DNA of 64,000 nucleotides from positions 2,993,501-3,057,500 of the forward strand of contig QCXZ01000042.1 in NCBI GenBank assembly GCA_025024175.1. Reading direction: 5' to 3'. Positions 1 to 10,339 of this stretch are shown here, piece by piece. The position numbers were made by a program, and so were the translations under genes. The notes under the pieces are model-generated. The model was given only the letters and a program-made list of their open reading frames with translations. It was not told the DNA's origin and did not search any database. Each line of letters opens with the position of its first letter. Position 1 is the stretch's first letter. The stretch is from Rhyzopertha dominica (taxonomy: Eukaryota > Arthropoda > Insecta > Coleoptera > Bostrichidae).

Positions 1-950
1 TCTAGCGAAAAAAGGTGTGCACCATCTTATTAGCTTTTGCATTGCTTGTAAATTGGTTCGATATATATTTTGCCTATAACGATATTGCCAGTTCCAATGC
101 AAAAAAGATCATTGTTATTTCAAAACGTATTAAACATTAATTCTTTTGTCATTCGTTTAGCCTTTGCACATTATGCCTTCAGCTATTAAGTTATTTTTGG
201 CATAATTCACTACGTTATAACTTAAGTCTGGGTAAGACAAGTACGCTTAAATAGCGCTTGATCGTAAGAGAAAGTTGTCATCAATCAAAGTGTGTCGTTA
301 AAACGCATAACCGCAGAAATAATTACGCATTAATAACAACAGTTTTTACAGCGAAGTCATCGTAATGGGCGCAGTACAAATAAATTGCCAGTATGGATAA
401 GGCAGCCGTGTATTTCTGGAGTGAGCACATTATCTTTTGAAAGTGACTCTAAATATGGGTGTGAAAATGATTTTAACGGGTTTTTAGGTATGCGCTGCTT
501 ATTGTTCTCCGACAAATGTTGACAATTGTTATCGTTGATAGTGGTATTTGTATAACATTATGTTTTACTTTTAACGTATGCCCAACGTAAATATTCTATA
601 ACGATTTATGTACAAAGAGCGTTTTTGTGAGAGCTTTTATGTGCGTGGGGATTCGGGGCACTTTCCTTTTTGGCAAAATTTGACAGGTGAAGATATTTCT
701 TGGACGGGCGCTAATAAATACGTCAGTTCGTGTGCATTATTACGTCCGTGGTAATTTTGCGCGACACGGGTCGATTTTGGCACTTGTGCGTTAAGCAGGA
801 GCGTTTATTACCGCATCGTTACATTTCGTAAAGTTCAATGCCGACAAATTGCTATATCCCGTTCTATACCACATTTCCGATATCTAAATCATCAGAAAAA
901 CACAATTAATTTAAAACCAATACAAAACTACATTTTAACCATTCAATTTT
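1..950. other. unique AT-rich non-coding DNA
   Basis: No long open frame and no recognisable transposon. The sequence is moderately AT-rich with several homeodomain-like ATTA/TAAT cores (for example near 330). It could be intergenic or intronic host DNA. The boundary with the Penelope-like remnant lies near 950. Confidence 0.5.
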
Positions 951-954
951 CAGC

Positions 955-2500
955 GCGCAGAGTTGTAAATTTATCTAAAGACAAAAAACTTCAATTTCTA
1001 AGTCAAGGATTAAAATTTATTCCTCCTAGGAATATTGATAGTAAAGAAGTTTATCTAGTAGCAGTTGTCTGTGAGATAATTTTATGTAATTTAAACTCTA
1101 ACATTAAAAAAAAACTTTGATTACACGTATCAATTCTTTATTACAAAAATCTATTAAATAAACAAAGACATTAGTTCATACTAACACCAAAACATTACTT
1201 AAGAAAACTATTTCGAAAGCTGACAATAAAAACTGTATGGTCATTCTAGACAGAGAAGATTATTAGAATGAGGCTTTTAATTTCTTGGAAAATGAAGATT
1301 TTGAAACTGTTGAAATTGACAAAACGATTAAATTTAACAACAAATTAAAAAAGACAAGACAAGGTTTAAATTACAGTAAATCGCTTATTTTATTTATGAA
1401 TCCCTATACATCCCTTTATAGACTTCACAAAATACACAAACATTGTTGCACTATCAGATCTAATGTTTGTTACATTAATTCTTCATGTTACAAATTAGCA
1501 AATTAAGAATTCCACAAGAATGCCACCTTGTTTCTTTTGATGTGAACAATTTATTTACTCTCTTCCCTTAAAAAGACTATATAACTTACAGATTCCAAGT
1601 AGGTATCCTACTAAATAATTTGATTTGTTGACGGAATTTGTGAAAGATAAAAATGTTTTCTTTTGCAACAATAAAAATTATGCACAACAGTCAGGTCTAG
1701 CTATGGGATAAATCTATGTTTAGCTGAACATTTTATGAATAATTTAGAAAAAGATTGATAAACATCATCTTCACATGTTAAATTTAGGTAGGTACTGTTA
1801 CGTACGTACGTTTTTTGTCTTTTTACATGAAATTTATTTATATTATCTAAATAATTCTCTTACTTTTATAAACTACTTGCATGCTTTTATACATATATTT
1901 TTTTTTATTTTTCATTACACTTTTATTCACATAAGGTACCTCTTTCATTAAGCGCGTTTTTTTCCAAATTATTTGATAGAAAAGCTACTTTAAATATTTG
2001 ACAAAATGTAAATTTTCTTGAGTACCACCAATTTTTATAAATAAGTTAATGTATAGTTTCCTCGTAGGGTTGTTGGCCTAGTCTGATTTAGTACCTAAAT
2101 TATTTTCTCCTCATTAATTTTTCAACCATAGCCCGTAATAAAGGCAAAACAGTTTTGAATCATTCGGGCGTTTAAAGTTTTTCATGCAATGTTTACAGTT
2201 CAGTTTATGTTGGACAAAGGAGTAGATCTTTTTTAATTAGAGGTATGGAGCATTTTAAAGAATTGAAAAGTGTAGAAATACGGATATTTTAACCAAAAAT
2301 TTATTATCCCCAATGATTTTTGTAATTGCCGTTGTGTTGTCGACCACATACTTAGGTTGTTTTTTGGTTTAAAGTCAAGTTTGTCTGCTTCTATCTATTT
2401 GACCCAGTCAAAAATGGTTGTTTTTATCTATGTTGGTGCTGATGGTGGTTTTTACATAGCCGAAAGCGCTTCACCATATTGTTAAGTGAATATAACTTTA
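955..2500 (+). mobile_element. Penelope-like element remnant PLE-1 (RT plus GIY-YIG)
   Basis: A decayed Penelope-like retroelement, which would encode a reverse transcriptase followed by a GIY-YIG endonuclease. The frame must be followed across several frameshifts and stops. Visible landmarks are an N-terminal stretch reading LSKDKKLQFLSQGLKF near 970, an open stretch at 1,285-1,506 containing YTSLYRLHKIHK (typical of the PLE RT), an RT motif A-like FDVNNLFT at 1,536, QQSGLAMG (motif B-like) at 1,685, and a GIY-YIG-like SFSCNVYSSVYVGQR at 2,175-2,220. The YADD box is not visible and the region 1,790-2,100 looks scrambled. Other copies of the same family lie near 51.3 kb and 62.9 kb. A hammerhead-like core follows at 2,439. 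The element is certainly inactive. The PLE class is well supported, the exact ends are not. Confidence 0.75.
2439..2485 (+). ncRNA. degenerate hammerhead-ribozyme-like core downstream of PLE-1
   Basis: CTGATGG (2,439-2,445), a spacer able to form a weak hairpin, then CGAAAGC (2,461-2,467). TGGTG just before the core can pair with CACCA just after it (stem I-like). The last A of the CTGANGA box is G, so catalysis is unlikely. The position after the GIY-YIG coding region matches the known placement of hammerheads in PLE terminal repeats. Confidence 0.35.
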
Positions 2501-2845
2501 AAATTGAGAAAAATTATCAAGCGATTTTAAAAAGTGTTAATATTTCCATGTTTTTCTCAATATGGCAAAAACTATTGCAGACCACAAATTCGAAATCGTA
2601 TTATTTGTTAAGCATCAAATTTAGCAACTTTGTATGCATTTAACCTACATTGTGGGACACCCTGCATACACGTTTTATATTAGAACAACATATTTATGTT
2701 AAGCTCTTTATACTTCGTTTTATTTGAGTTTTTTTGGATCTAGGTACTGGGTAATCAATTTGTTTGTTTATTTTAAACAACATCGCAATTGTCTCAAGTG
2801 AAATGAAAGCTTGGCACTGAGGATGACCGAAAGCACATTTCTTGT
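2500..2845. other. AT-rich gap, possible old MITE terminus
   Basis: No gene seen. GGGACACCCTGCATA near 2,654 resembles the CACCCTGTA terminus shared by other elements here, but no partner repeat was found. Confidence 0.3.
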
Positions 2846-2851
2846 TATAAA
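2846..2851 (+). promoter_or_regulatory. TATA-box-like TATAAA upstream of candidate exon
   Basis: TATAAA lies 35 bases before the ATG at 2,886 in the transition into a GC-rich island. It would imply a very short leader. In AT-rich DNA such a match is common, so this is suggestive only. Confidence 0.2.
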
Positions 2852-2885
2852 TTGAACACCCTTAACGTCTGCCACCTACCACCAC

Positions 2886-3119
2886 ATGGAGCCCTTTCCT
2901 CTCTTGTTGGTCCTGGTCCTGGTGTCAACTTCGGCGGATGCGCCCCCCGCGAAATACAAAACAACCACAAACAACACCCCGATCTCCATTATCTCGCACA
3001 ACAAACACCTAGACACTGGCACAAACGCAAAAAATAAACAAATATCACCTGGACCAGACGGACTGTTTACTTTACCCGGGGTGCGCGCAGTAGTAGGGGG
3101 TGGTTGTCGTCGAACATGA
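2886..3119 (+). CDS. candidate first exon of a secreted protein
   Basis: This 77-codon frame begins in a good initiation context (CACATGG) and opens with a textbook signal peptide: MEPFP, a hydrophobic core LLLVLVLV, then STSADA, with probable cleavage before PPAKYK. The next residues (KTTTNNTPISIISHNKHLD) are weakly reminiscent of the N-terminal region of insect cuticle proteins that precedes the chitin-binding consensus, but that consensus is absent. The 3' half becomes compositionally odd (VRAVVGGGCRRT) and may be intronic read-through. No splice donor could be chosen with confidence. The frame sits at the start of a GC-rich island unlike the surrounding DNA, and an overlapping frame at 2,852 competes with it. 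It may be a real exon or a chance frame in GC-rich DNA. Confidence 0.3.
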   Translation: MEPFPLLLVLVLVSTSADAPPAKYKTTTNNTPISIISHNKHLDTGTNAKNKQISPGPDGLFTLPGVRAVVGGGCRRT

Positions 3120-3600
3120 CCGAATTTCGACGAATAATTATAACTGAGGAGGAGCTATGACCACCCACAGCTGTATCCTTTGTCGCACTGAGCCCTCCGA
3201 TGTACCTGCACGTGTGGTCCCGTGCACGTGGACGGGGACTCCTCCTATCTCTTCTGGTCCCTCCAATGGCCCGGTGCAGGCCCGCCCATCGGCTGGCCTC
3301 CGTGATCAAATTATCCGCCATTGCTCGATAAAAATAACCGGTGGAATCGATGTCGAAGACGCGCTTTCGCATCATCCCGACGCCGATCTCGCTCTCCGCT
3401 ATTTGTCTTTCGGATGTTTGATGCCACTTTGTCTTCTTGGGCGCATTCCGAACGGTTTATGGCGGTGGGAAACTGTAACTGTCCACAGCTCCAGGAGCGA
3501 TTCCTCCGCCGTCAATTAGCCAGTCCGCGGCTTCCTCGAGAATACAAGCCCATACTCGCGTCGTCGGAGAAAGCCATGAATTATTTGCATTTCTTCTAAG
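3120..3600. other. GC-rich unique island
   Basis: A block clearly richer in G+C than its surroundings, with E-box-like CACGTG twice near 3,210-3,230 and open frames on both strands (3,157-3,519 plus, 3,067-3,375 minus). Neither frame resembles a known family, and both are probably by-products of composition. Candidate conserved non-coding element or unrecognised exon. Confidence 0.35.
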
Positions 3601-3604
3601 TAAA

Positions 3605-4300
3605 CCGCGACCAGCAGGTGTCTTAGCTCTTGCAGATCTCTGGAAATCAGAAACTGATTAGGAGCTGATTGATATTTTTGCCAAGCTTTTATATGTACCA
3701 AACTGTCTGAGAATCTCCGGAGGAGCAATGTTTGAAAGATTAGGAAGCCAAGGTAATGGAGTTGGCTTAATTGTTCCAGCAGTACTTAGCAGTTACAGAA
3801 GTACGGAGTACACTTGCGTTTGCACCGCAACTTGTACAAGCAAGTTTATGTAAGGAGTTATTTCTAATATATAACTTTTTACTGATGTTTTCTAGATGAT
3901 TCTTGTACGTTAGAAACGTATCTAGAGTCACTCCGAGGTATTTTGGCAGGAAGTTATGTTTGAGAATTATTATGTTATTTGACATAACTCGAAGTTGTTT
4001 TGCCTTTTGATGATTGTTGAGATGAAAACAAGTTACTTCTGTCTTCAATTGATTAGGGCACCAACGCCAAGCTTACAATTCATTATCTAGAAAGGTTTTG
4101 TTCAAGTACAAAAAAGTCTGTAATTTGTTGTCTGTATACACAAATTTTCTCGATTGAGTTACTGGAAGGTCACTTATGTAAAGGTTGAAAGGAATAGGCG
4201 ACAGAACCGATCCTTGTGGAAGACCATTATTCAAAATCCTGAATTTGCATTCGTTCGATAAGCTTTACAGTTTTTCCACATTTCAGAGTATTAAATAATT
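3605..4300 (-). pseudogene. Jockey-type non-LTR retrotransposon RT remnant
   Basis: The minus strand carries the C-terminal half of a Jockey-like reverse transcriptase in several frames. From high to low coordinates: a broken LPQGS-type region near 4,220; KFVYTDNK at the catalytic box (YADD in active copies; here YTDN at 4,127-4,138); then an open stretch at 3,767-4,048 with KTEVTCFHLNNHQ and PKYLGVTLD, the characteristic thumb region of this family, ending in a broken equivalent of AEYCAPVW. A further frame gives NIAPPEILRQFGTYK near 3,690-3,760. A close relative with an intact YADD is at 34.0 kb. The 5' part is absent and stops are frequent, so this is a dead copy. The boundary with the GC-rich island at about 3,600 is abrupt. 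Confidence 0.75.
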
Positions 4301-5495
4301 TGTAATAAAGCAATATGTGAAAGGTAAACCAACTCCTTGGGGTGTAAAAATATTTGTTTTAAGTGGAATGGCTTACAATTTTGTAATTTATCAAGGGGTT
4401 TAGACTTAGACAATTTAGAAACTTTTGGTCTTGGCACATCAGCTATTTCATATTTCAGAACGAAAACAAAAAGAAGGGCAGACGCACAACTTTTGCAGGT
4501 TCTGAAGCATAAAAAATACATGCTGGTGGGACAGTAAGAATGAATAGATTAACAAGCCTCCCAAAAATATGAATCGAAACTGTAGCGGATCTTATGATGA
4601 ATTGACAAGTAAAACTAGGAACGTTGCAAACGCTACAAGCTTGCTGTTGAACGTTGTTCAGATTTTATCTACTCGGATTAGGATTATATTGCCTAAATAA
4701 TGCTTACCTCTGAAAAAACTCATCTTCACACACAAATTCAGTAATTGAGTAACAACACCATTTTCCTGTGTCTCTGTCACTGGTGCGATAGTACACAAGT
4801 CTTAAATTATTTATGTTTATAGCTATATATTATTGATTTAAATATACTGCATTGCTGAAAGTGAAAATTATTATAAGTTTACTAATTAATTTTTCAGCAG
4901 GAATTCAGAATGCATTTTTATCAAATCTAATTCACTCATTCCAGTAACCTACCTGTGAAGTGAACTATTATTGCTAAGCCAAACAATATCATCGATATTT
5001 TTAGAGCAAACTTTCATTGCTGCCATTATGTAACAGGATCTCCGTAAACTGTAGTAAACATACAGAGTGACACGAATGCATATTTTTACAATAACATTAA
5101 ACATTACTTCATCAATAAGTCATTTGGCAAATAAATCAATAAATGTTATAGCATTCGTGGATACATTTTACGACACTTTAATTGAAAAGTGATGCCATTC
5201 CAATCATGAGTCTGATTGTCTTACTCGGATTTGTCACCAGCGCAATTTACGAACTGACGAAAACCAAACCGACACTTATTGACGGCATAACCAATTTGGC
5301 GTAGTAACCTTGAGGTATCTACATATTCAATAATTGCACAGTAAACAAAAGATAGTCGCCATCAGATGGTTCACCGCGGCTGTGATATTCAAACTTCTGA
5401 TTTTAAAACTTGAAGGAAAGCGATTCAGTCGATAAATTCTTAAACCGTTAAGGAACTGTATAAAACGGTACGAGGAATTAGGGATGAGTATGATA
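4301..5495. other. AT-rich non-coding DNA
   Basis: No convincing gene or repeat. Short frames on both strands at 4,291-4,537 are shadows of each other with no family resemblance. Confidence 0.4.
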
Positions 5496-5618
5496 TACAG
5501 GGTGTTTCCTAAGTAATCTAAAATATTATATGGGGCGCTTTGTCGCTCAATTTTAAGACGAAAAGTTCATATAAACATGTGTGATAAGTCTTGTCGTTAA
5601 TGAGGTACAGGGTGTTGA
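5496..5618 (+). repeat. left terminal inverted repeat of the transposon
   Basis: About 120 bp, matching in reverse complement the right repeat at 6,953-7,067, with only scattered differences. It begins and ends with ACAGGGTG. Confidence 0.85.
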
Positions 5619-5820
5619 ATTGTTTGTAATAAATCAGGTCCGAGTGTATTTGAAATTAATTTTTCCTGGTGACGCTACTGGTTTTTAAAAGTTATACGAA
5701 AAAACATGTTTATTCTAAGTGGTCTTAGAATGACAAATACTGTGTCAAACCTAAAAACCAACGCAAAAAACGAACAAGAAATTTTTATAAATACGACCTT
5801 TTTGTGTTAAGTTAACAACG

Positions 5821-6897
5821 ATGCCTGTGTTTACTAATGCTGAAATGGCTAATATGCACTTTTTGTATGGATTAGCGAATGGTAATGCCTTAGAGGCTAG
5901 ACGTATGTATGCCCAGCGTTATCCAAATAATCGTTTACCATGTTCAGATACGTTTACTAAGCTACATATTCGTTTACAAGAAACTGGAACTTTTGCCAAA
6001 TCAAAGAATATTATTGGACGACCCAGAAGTGTGAGAACTCCACAATTGGAAAACCAGATTCTTCAAGTGATTGATCAACATCCAGAAACGAGTACCAGAA
6101 AAATTGCTGATGAACTAAATGTTGGTAACAGAACTGTTTGGAATATTTTAAAAGATAACTTATTGTATCCATATCACGTTCAACGTGTACAACATTTCCT
6201 ACCAACTGACTATCCGCTTCGCATACAGTATTGCCAATGGATTTTAAATAAAATCGCAAACAATCCCAATTTTGCTGCCAATATTCTGTATACGGATGAA
6301 GCCAACTTTTCAAGACATGGCATTATGAATTTTCATAATAACCACATATGGGCAGATGTAAATCCACATGCCATAAGTGTAAAACGATTTCAACAAACAT
6401 TTTCGGTCAATGTTTGGCTTGGCATCATCGATGATTATTTACTAGGACCATTTTTCCTTCCTGCACGGTTGACCGGTGAGACATACCTTAATTTTCTAGA
6501 AAATGAACTTCCAGTTCTTATGGAAGATGTACCTCTTATTATTAGAAGGCGCATGTGGTTCATGCATAACGAAGCTCCTCCACATTTTTCAGTGATTGTA
6601 CGCGAGTTTTTAAATAACGTTTTTCCAGACCATTGGATCGGACGAGGATCTCCACACCCGTGGCCCCCTAGATCACCGGGACACAATCCTCTGGATTTTT
6701 GTGTGTGGGGATATTTGAAATCGCTCATTTACACAACCCCGATATTAAACGTACAAGATCTTCAAAATCGTATCATACAAGGCTGTAATGTTATTCGTAA
6801 CAATCCTGGTATCTTCGAACGTATTCGGCAATCAATTAGACATCGAGCAGATGCTTGCATTTTAGCTGCAGGTGGACATTTTGAACATATGCTCTGA
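5821..6897 (+). CDS. Tc1/mariner-type transposase (uninterrupted, catalytic Asp to Asn)
   Basis: A 358-residue DDE transposase, full length for its family, that would cut and paste the surrounding transposon in the nucleus. Residues ~1-60 form the first helix-turn-helix region common in insect relatives (MPVFTNAEMANMHFLYGLAN), ~65-115 a second one with GRPRS followed by STRKIADELNVGNRTVWNIL. The catalytic core shows TDEANFSRHG (D159), then FMHNEAPPHFS where the family has HDGAPPHFS, and SPGHNPLDFCVWG (D292). The expected second Asp is N250 (codon AAC at 6,568). The spacing from N250 to D292 leaves 41 intervening residues, a DD41D arrangement. GGHFEHML is a typical C-terminus. The start was chosen because it lies 200 bp inside the left repeat and matches relatives. 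The Asn should abolish catalysis, although DNA binding could remain. Confidence 0.9.
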   Translation: MPVFTNAEMANMHFLYGLANGNALEARRMYAQRYPNNRLPCSDTFTKLHIRLQETGTFAKSKNIIGRPRSVRTPQLENQILQVIDQHPETSTRKIADELNVGNRTVWNILKDNLLYPYHVQRVQHFLPTDYPLRIQYCQWILNKIANNPNFAANILYTDEANFSRHGIMNFHNNHIWADVNPHAISVKRFQQTFSVNVWLGIIDDYLLGPFFLPARLTGETYLNFLENELPVLMEDVPLIIRRRMWFMHNEAPPHFSVIVREFLNNVFPDHWIGRGSPHPWPPRSPGHNPLDFCVWGYLKSLIYTTPILNVQDLQNRIIQGCNVIRNNPGIFERIRQSIRHRADACILAAGGHFEHML

Positions 6898-6952
6898 AAT
6901 GTACTATTTTTTCTTTATGTTTAACACATGTTGTTGCTTCTAATAAAATAAT

Positions 6953-7067
6953 AAAACACCCTGTATCTCATAATCGACAAGACTTACCACACATGTTTAT
7001 ATGAACTTTTCGTCTTAAAATTTGGTGACAAAGCGCCCCAAATAATATTTTAGATTACTTAGGAAAC
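6953..7067 (-). repeat. right terminal inverted repeat of the transposon
   Basis: Reverse-complement partner of 5,496-5,618. Its outer end stops at GGAAAC and is followed by TTTTGCTATG instead of ACCCTGTA, so this end looks eroded. Confidence 0.8.
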
Positions 7068-7771
7068 TTTTGCTATGAAAACGCAAGTTATGAAAAAATG
7101 AACCATATTTTGTTAAATCGTAATCAAATAAGTAAAAAATGTGTAGGACTTCACAACCAACCAAATTTTCATTTGCTGCAATTTTAATCGTAAAATTTAT
7201 AGTAAAGTAAAACTTGTCCAAGTCCTGTTAAAAATATCTACAAATATAGATACTGGAGAGTTGGGTTTGCAATAAAATGTTTTCATAAGTTTCTTAAGAG
7301 GTAAAGGAAAGGCCGGAAGTATCCGGACGATAGTTCAGATGGCAGGTTTAATTGAAGTATCAAGTTTACTCCCCAAAACTATTCCTACATAACTTTTTTT
7401 ATTAAAACCAAGTCCCCATGCATGGGACGGTGGCTTCATTCGGGACAAAAATACTATATGCAAAGAAAAACCAAGTGTAACGAAAACTGGAACTACTTTC
7501 TAGCAAAGGAAATATCTATAAATTTTTCTCGAATTTAGGTGTTTCTATTTCTTTTTTAAGTTCACAGATTATTGTTATTTTGACCTAAAATGTTTGTTTT
7601 ATTTGTTTCTTAAAAGATTAAAGACATTGGAACAAAGTGATTTGATGGAGCGTCCCAAGTTAAGGAACTTGGGACAAAAAAACATAATGCTTACTACAGA
7701 CATCCACGCAATTTTTGGTACAAATATTGCTATTTAACGGAAACTCTAAAAAACCGCTGCAGATTGAATCA
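7068..7771. other. AT-rich gap with a perfect hairpin
   Basis: No gene. It contains GTCCCAAGTT-AAGG-AACTTGGGAC at 7,652-7,675, a perfect 10 bp stem with a 4 nt loop. A minus frame at 7,660-7,869 runs into the repeat at 7,772 and is not credible. Confidence 0.4.
7652..7675. repeat. 24 nt perfect hairpin
   Basis: Ten-base perfect dyad (GTCCCAAGTT) around an AAGG loop, about 100 bp before the ~0.9 kb repeat copy A. Function unknown; possibly part of an element terminus. Confidence 0.5.
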
Positions 7772-8630
7772 TTACTTCCACATCCAACTGTCAAAATGAC
7801 ATTTACGTTTTTATTTCTTATACTATACGATTGGTAATCAGGTTTTGAGCATTTTTTCTTTCTACACATTTTTCTAAGACAAACTTAGTCCTCGTGATAT
7901 TAGCAGAAATATTTAAATTTTTAAAATTGGTTTTTTCTAAATAACTAGAAAATTATTAACTTAACAAGAAAATTACAAGAATGCTTTCTGATCAGAAATT
8001 TGATTTTCTATATAATACCTAAATTTGAAAAAAATCGTACGAGAAGGGTCCAAAATAGGTTTTTTGGGAATATTTGGAAAATGTCAAAATTTTAGATAAA
8101 TTTTCTAAGACACTTATTGTGAGAAATTTTATTTCCTATCTGATGGTATTTTCATTTTTTGAATATATTAAATATATTCCGAGATATTTAGAAAAAACCG
8201 TTTTCTTTAAGTGACGCTTTTTTTGCTAATATCTTCTAAACAGTTTACTGCACCGAAAATTTATAATTTATAAGAACAAATAATACTCGCAGTTGTACTA
8301 CTAATCACATATTAAAACAAAAGAAATAAAATTTGCAAAAAAGGTAGTTACTCCCCAATTTCGCCCCCTTCCCGATACCCTACTTACATCACAAACAATA
8401 GGTCGCTTTGGTTAGATGAGATTTATACGTTTGCCAAGTTTCAAGTTCATATATTAAGTCTTTCGAAAGTTATCGTGTCCGCAAACAAAACCACAGACAC
8501 AGACAAGAAATTTGTTTTTGCTCAAATTTTGTTTTTGCGTTTTCGGCCATTTTAAAGCGAATGAGCAAACAAAAAATTTTTAAATTTTTTTTCGCGCTAC
8601 AATATTTCACATCCATCGGATGTGAAAGTA
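7772..8630 (+). repeat. ~0.9 kb non-coding repeat family, copy A
   Basis: Full-length copy of a family also seen at 15,904-16,745 (copy B, same strand), 37,178-37,940 (copy C, opposite) and 10,068-10,155 (fragment D). It begins TTACTTCCACATCCAAC and ends with the reverse complement of the same motif, giving short inverted ends. The right end forms a hairpin (TTTCACATCC-ATC-GGATGTGAAA, 8,605-8,627). The interior has no long frame. Its conserved tracts are AAATCGTACGAG, TTTCGAAAGTTATCGTGTC and ACCACAGACACAGACAAGAAA. It is probably a non-autonomous DNA transposon; homology of A and B extends slightly left of the motif, so exact ends are uncertain. Confidence 0.7.
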
Positions 8631-9815
8631 AAATTATGCGCAATTATAGTAAAAAATTGTCCCATGTTTGGGGACTTGGCTGTATGTCCTTAGTACATAA
8701 ATAACTATTATAAAGCAAATTTTGGTAAAGGTTAATGCTTTTGCTAAAGTTTTAGCAAAACTCTATGGGACTATCAAAATCATCTTCGTTTAATTCGTGG
8801 ATATTTAGGAAGTTCCAAATATGCATAGGGAGACTAGTTGTTTTAGGGTACCAAAAATTGCAACGCTTTCTGGAATCGTACTTCAGGATGTAAACGTTAA
8901 CAATAGTTCATGTTGTTTATACAATAATAAACAATGCATTACCAAAAAGACATAAGAAAAGCGAAGAAGCTAGCGCAATTAGCTTTCACGGTCGCTCTAC
9001 TCCATTTCCTTTTATGTGCGGTCGGTGGTTTTGTCCTACCACATAATCCAATTACTTGACGGTTTTACAGCACCATAACCTACGGCCGTGCGCCTTGATT
9101 GATGTTGACTAATGTTTGATGGGGCTTCCTAACACGATGTTTCTGTTTGGGTACATGGTGTTCCTGAAAACCCACGTGTTGCGAAGACAGGATGATGGAT
9201 CATTGCCACATTTACGTCAGGAGTGTGTCACCTCTCTCTCCCCTTATAGGAAAAAGCCACTTTACCCACTCGAAAACGTAGGAAAAATGCCGTAAAACGC
9301 ATTTAACAACTACTTAAGCCTGTTTATAAACTTATTTGCTTTGAAACAAAATGGGTTCACTCACGGCACAGTGCGTTCATTAGTTGAAACATAAAAATCT
9401 ATTTGATGCACAATGAGGGTTATTCATTTGCTTTATCGTCCGCTAATTAGAATACATTTATTCGCAAATAAAATGTGCTTATGTTAAATTATGCCCGGTG
9501 TAAACATGGTCACGGGATGGTATTGCGCGTTATTAATTGTAAACACTGATTACGCAGGCCGTGCTCGATTTGATGGTCGATGGTGATCTAAACGATAAAC
9601 TACTGTCAAACACGACATATCGGGAAAATGTTCTTGAAGTGTTTAAAATATCACAGAATAAAATTATGCTACAGCTTGTATTATATTAATGAANTTTAAT
9701 ATTCAAAACGATTATATTGAATATACGATTATATGGAATACCTCACCTAAAAAAATTGAANGCAATACAATACACAAAACAGGAGATTAAAATTATAGGA
9801 ATTATAGAAGTATTA
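8631..9815. other. unique DNA with candidate regulatory segment
   Basis: No gene seen. The part 8,960-9,630 is less AT-rich and looks unique, with homeodomain-like cores (GCTAATTAG at 9,443) and CACGTG-like motifs near 9,170. Single Ns appear from 9,694. Confidence 0.35.
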
Positions 9816-9819
9816 GCAT

Positions 9820-10015
9820 GGGAGTGTGAAAGTNTGATATATGTTTGCAGACGACCNAATGATCTGTGCAGAGAACGAAGATAATTTGCAACGAAAGGTA
9901 GAGTTGTGAAGAAAAGAATTAGCAAAACGTGAAATATTACTAAATGTGAGGAAAATAAAGACAATACTCATAGGACAGGTTGATAAAGGCATAGACATTT
10001 TTTGCTATTTTAATA
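9820..10015 (+). pseudogene. non-LTR RT fragment with FADD box (RTE-like)
   Basis: A short plus-strand piece of reverse transcriptase. From 9,841 it reads MFADD, an unknown residue at an N, then MICAENEDNLQRKVEL, a stop, and RKELAKREILLNVRKIKTILIG. The FADD box followed by a hydrophobic-ENEDDLQ pattern and a KTKTM-like end is characteristic of RTE-type retrotransposon polymerases. Upstream motifs are lost and the reading frame is stopped just after VEL. Ns within the codon after FADD mean the sequence is not fully resolved. It is a dead fragment. Confidence 0.6.
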
Positions 10016-10067
10016 ATTAGGTATGGAGAACTCAATTTAAACAATTTCTCTCCCGGATAACTTAATT

Positions 10068-10155
10068 TTACTTCTACATCCAACGGATGGGAAGCATTGT
10101 ATCGCGAAAAAAATTTTCAACCATTTTTATTTACTCATTCGCTTTAAAATTAGGC
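10068..10155 (-). repeat. fragment D of the ~0.9 kb repeat
   Basis: About 90 bp matching the terminal hairpin region of copy C (TACATCCAACGGATGGGAAG, then TATCGCGAAAAAAATTTTC). It stops abruptly after CGCTTTAAAAT. Confidence 0.65.
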
Positions 10156-10339
10156 AGGTAGAGTAGTAGAGTGGCAGCATAGAGATTCTATATGCTGTTG
10201 TATAGTTACTTTTACTAACACACTAATATATGAAGTACATCGGTGTATTAGAAATATTTTCCTTAACTGTTGTTTATATAATTAGTCCAAATCTCACGCT
10301 CTGGATATTCGAATGAAGATATTTTGAATTTAATTATCA

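Larger units (their letters stand above)
5496..7067 (+). mobile_element. near-complete Tc1/mariner-type (IS630 superfamily) transposon
   Basis: A 1.57 kb DNA transposon with one transposase gene between long terminal inverted repeats. The left terminus reads ACAGGGTGTTTCCTAAG from 5,497. The right terminus ends in ACTTAGGAAAC at 7,067 and then diverges, so the outermost CACCCTGT of the right end is missing or mutated. A second internal ACAGGGTG sits at the inner edge of each repeat (5,607 and 6,956). The ends resemble those of the non-autonomous elements at 14.7, 44.3 and 57.3 kb. Confidence 0.9.

Noticed and set aside
3067..3519. Overlapping long frames on both strands of the GC-rich island
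   Set aside because: Both are open because the block is GC-rich; neither shows domain-like patterning or a family resemblance, so they were kept only as an island.
6011..6728. Minus-strand frames inside the transposase gene
   Set aside because: Shadows of the clear plus-strand transposase.
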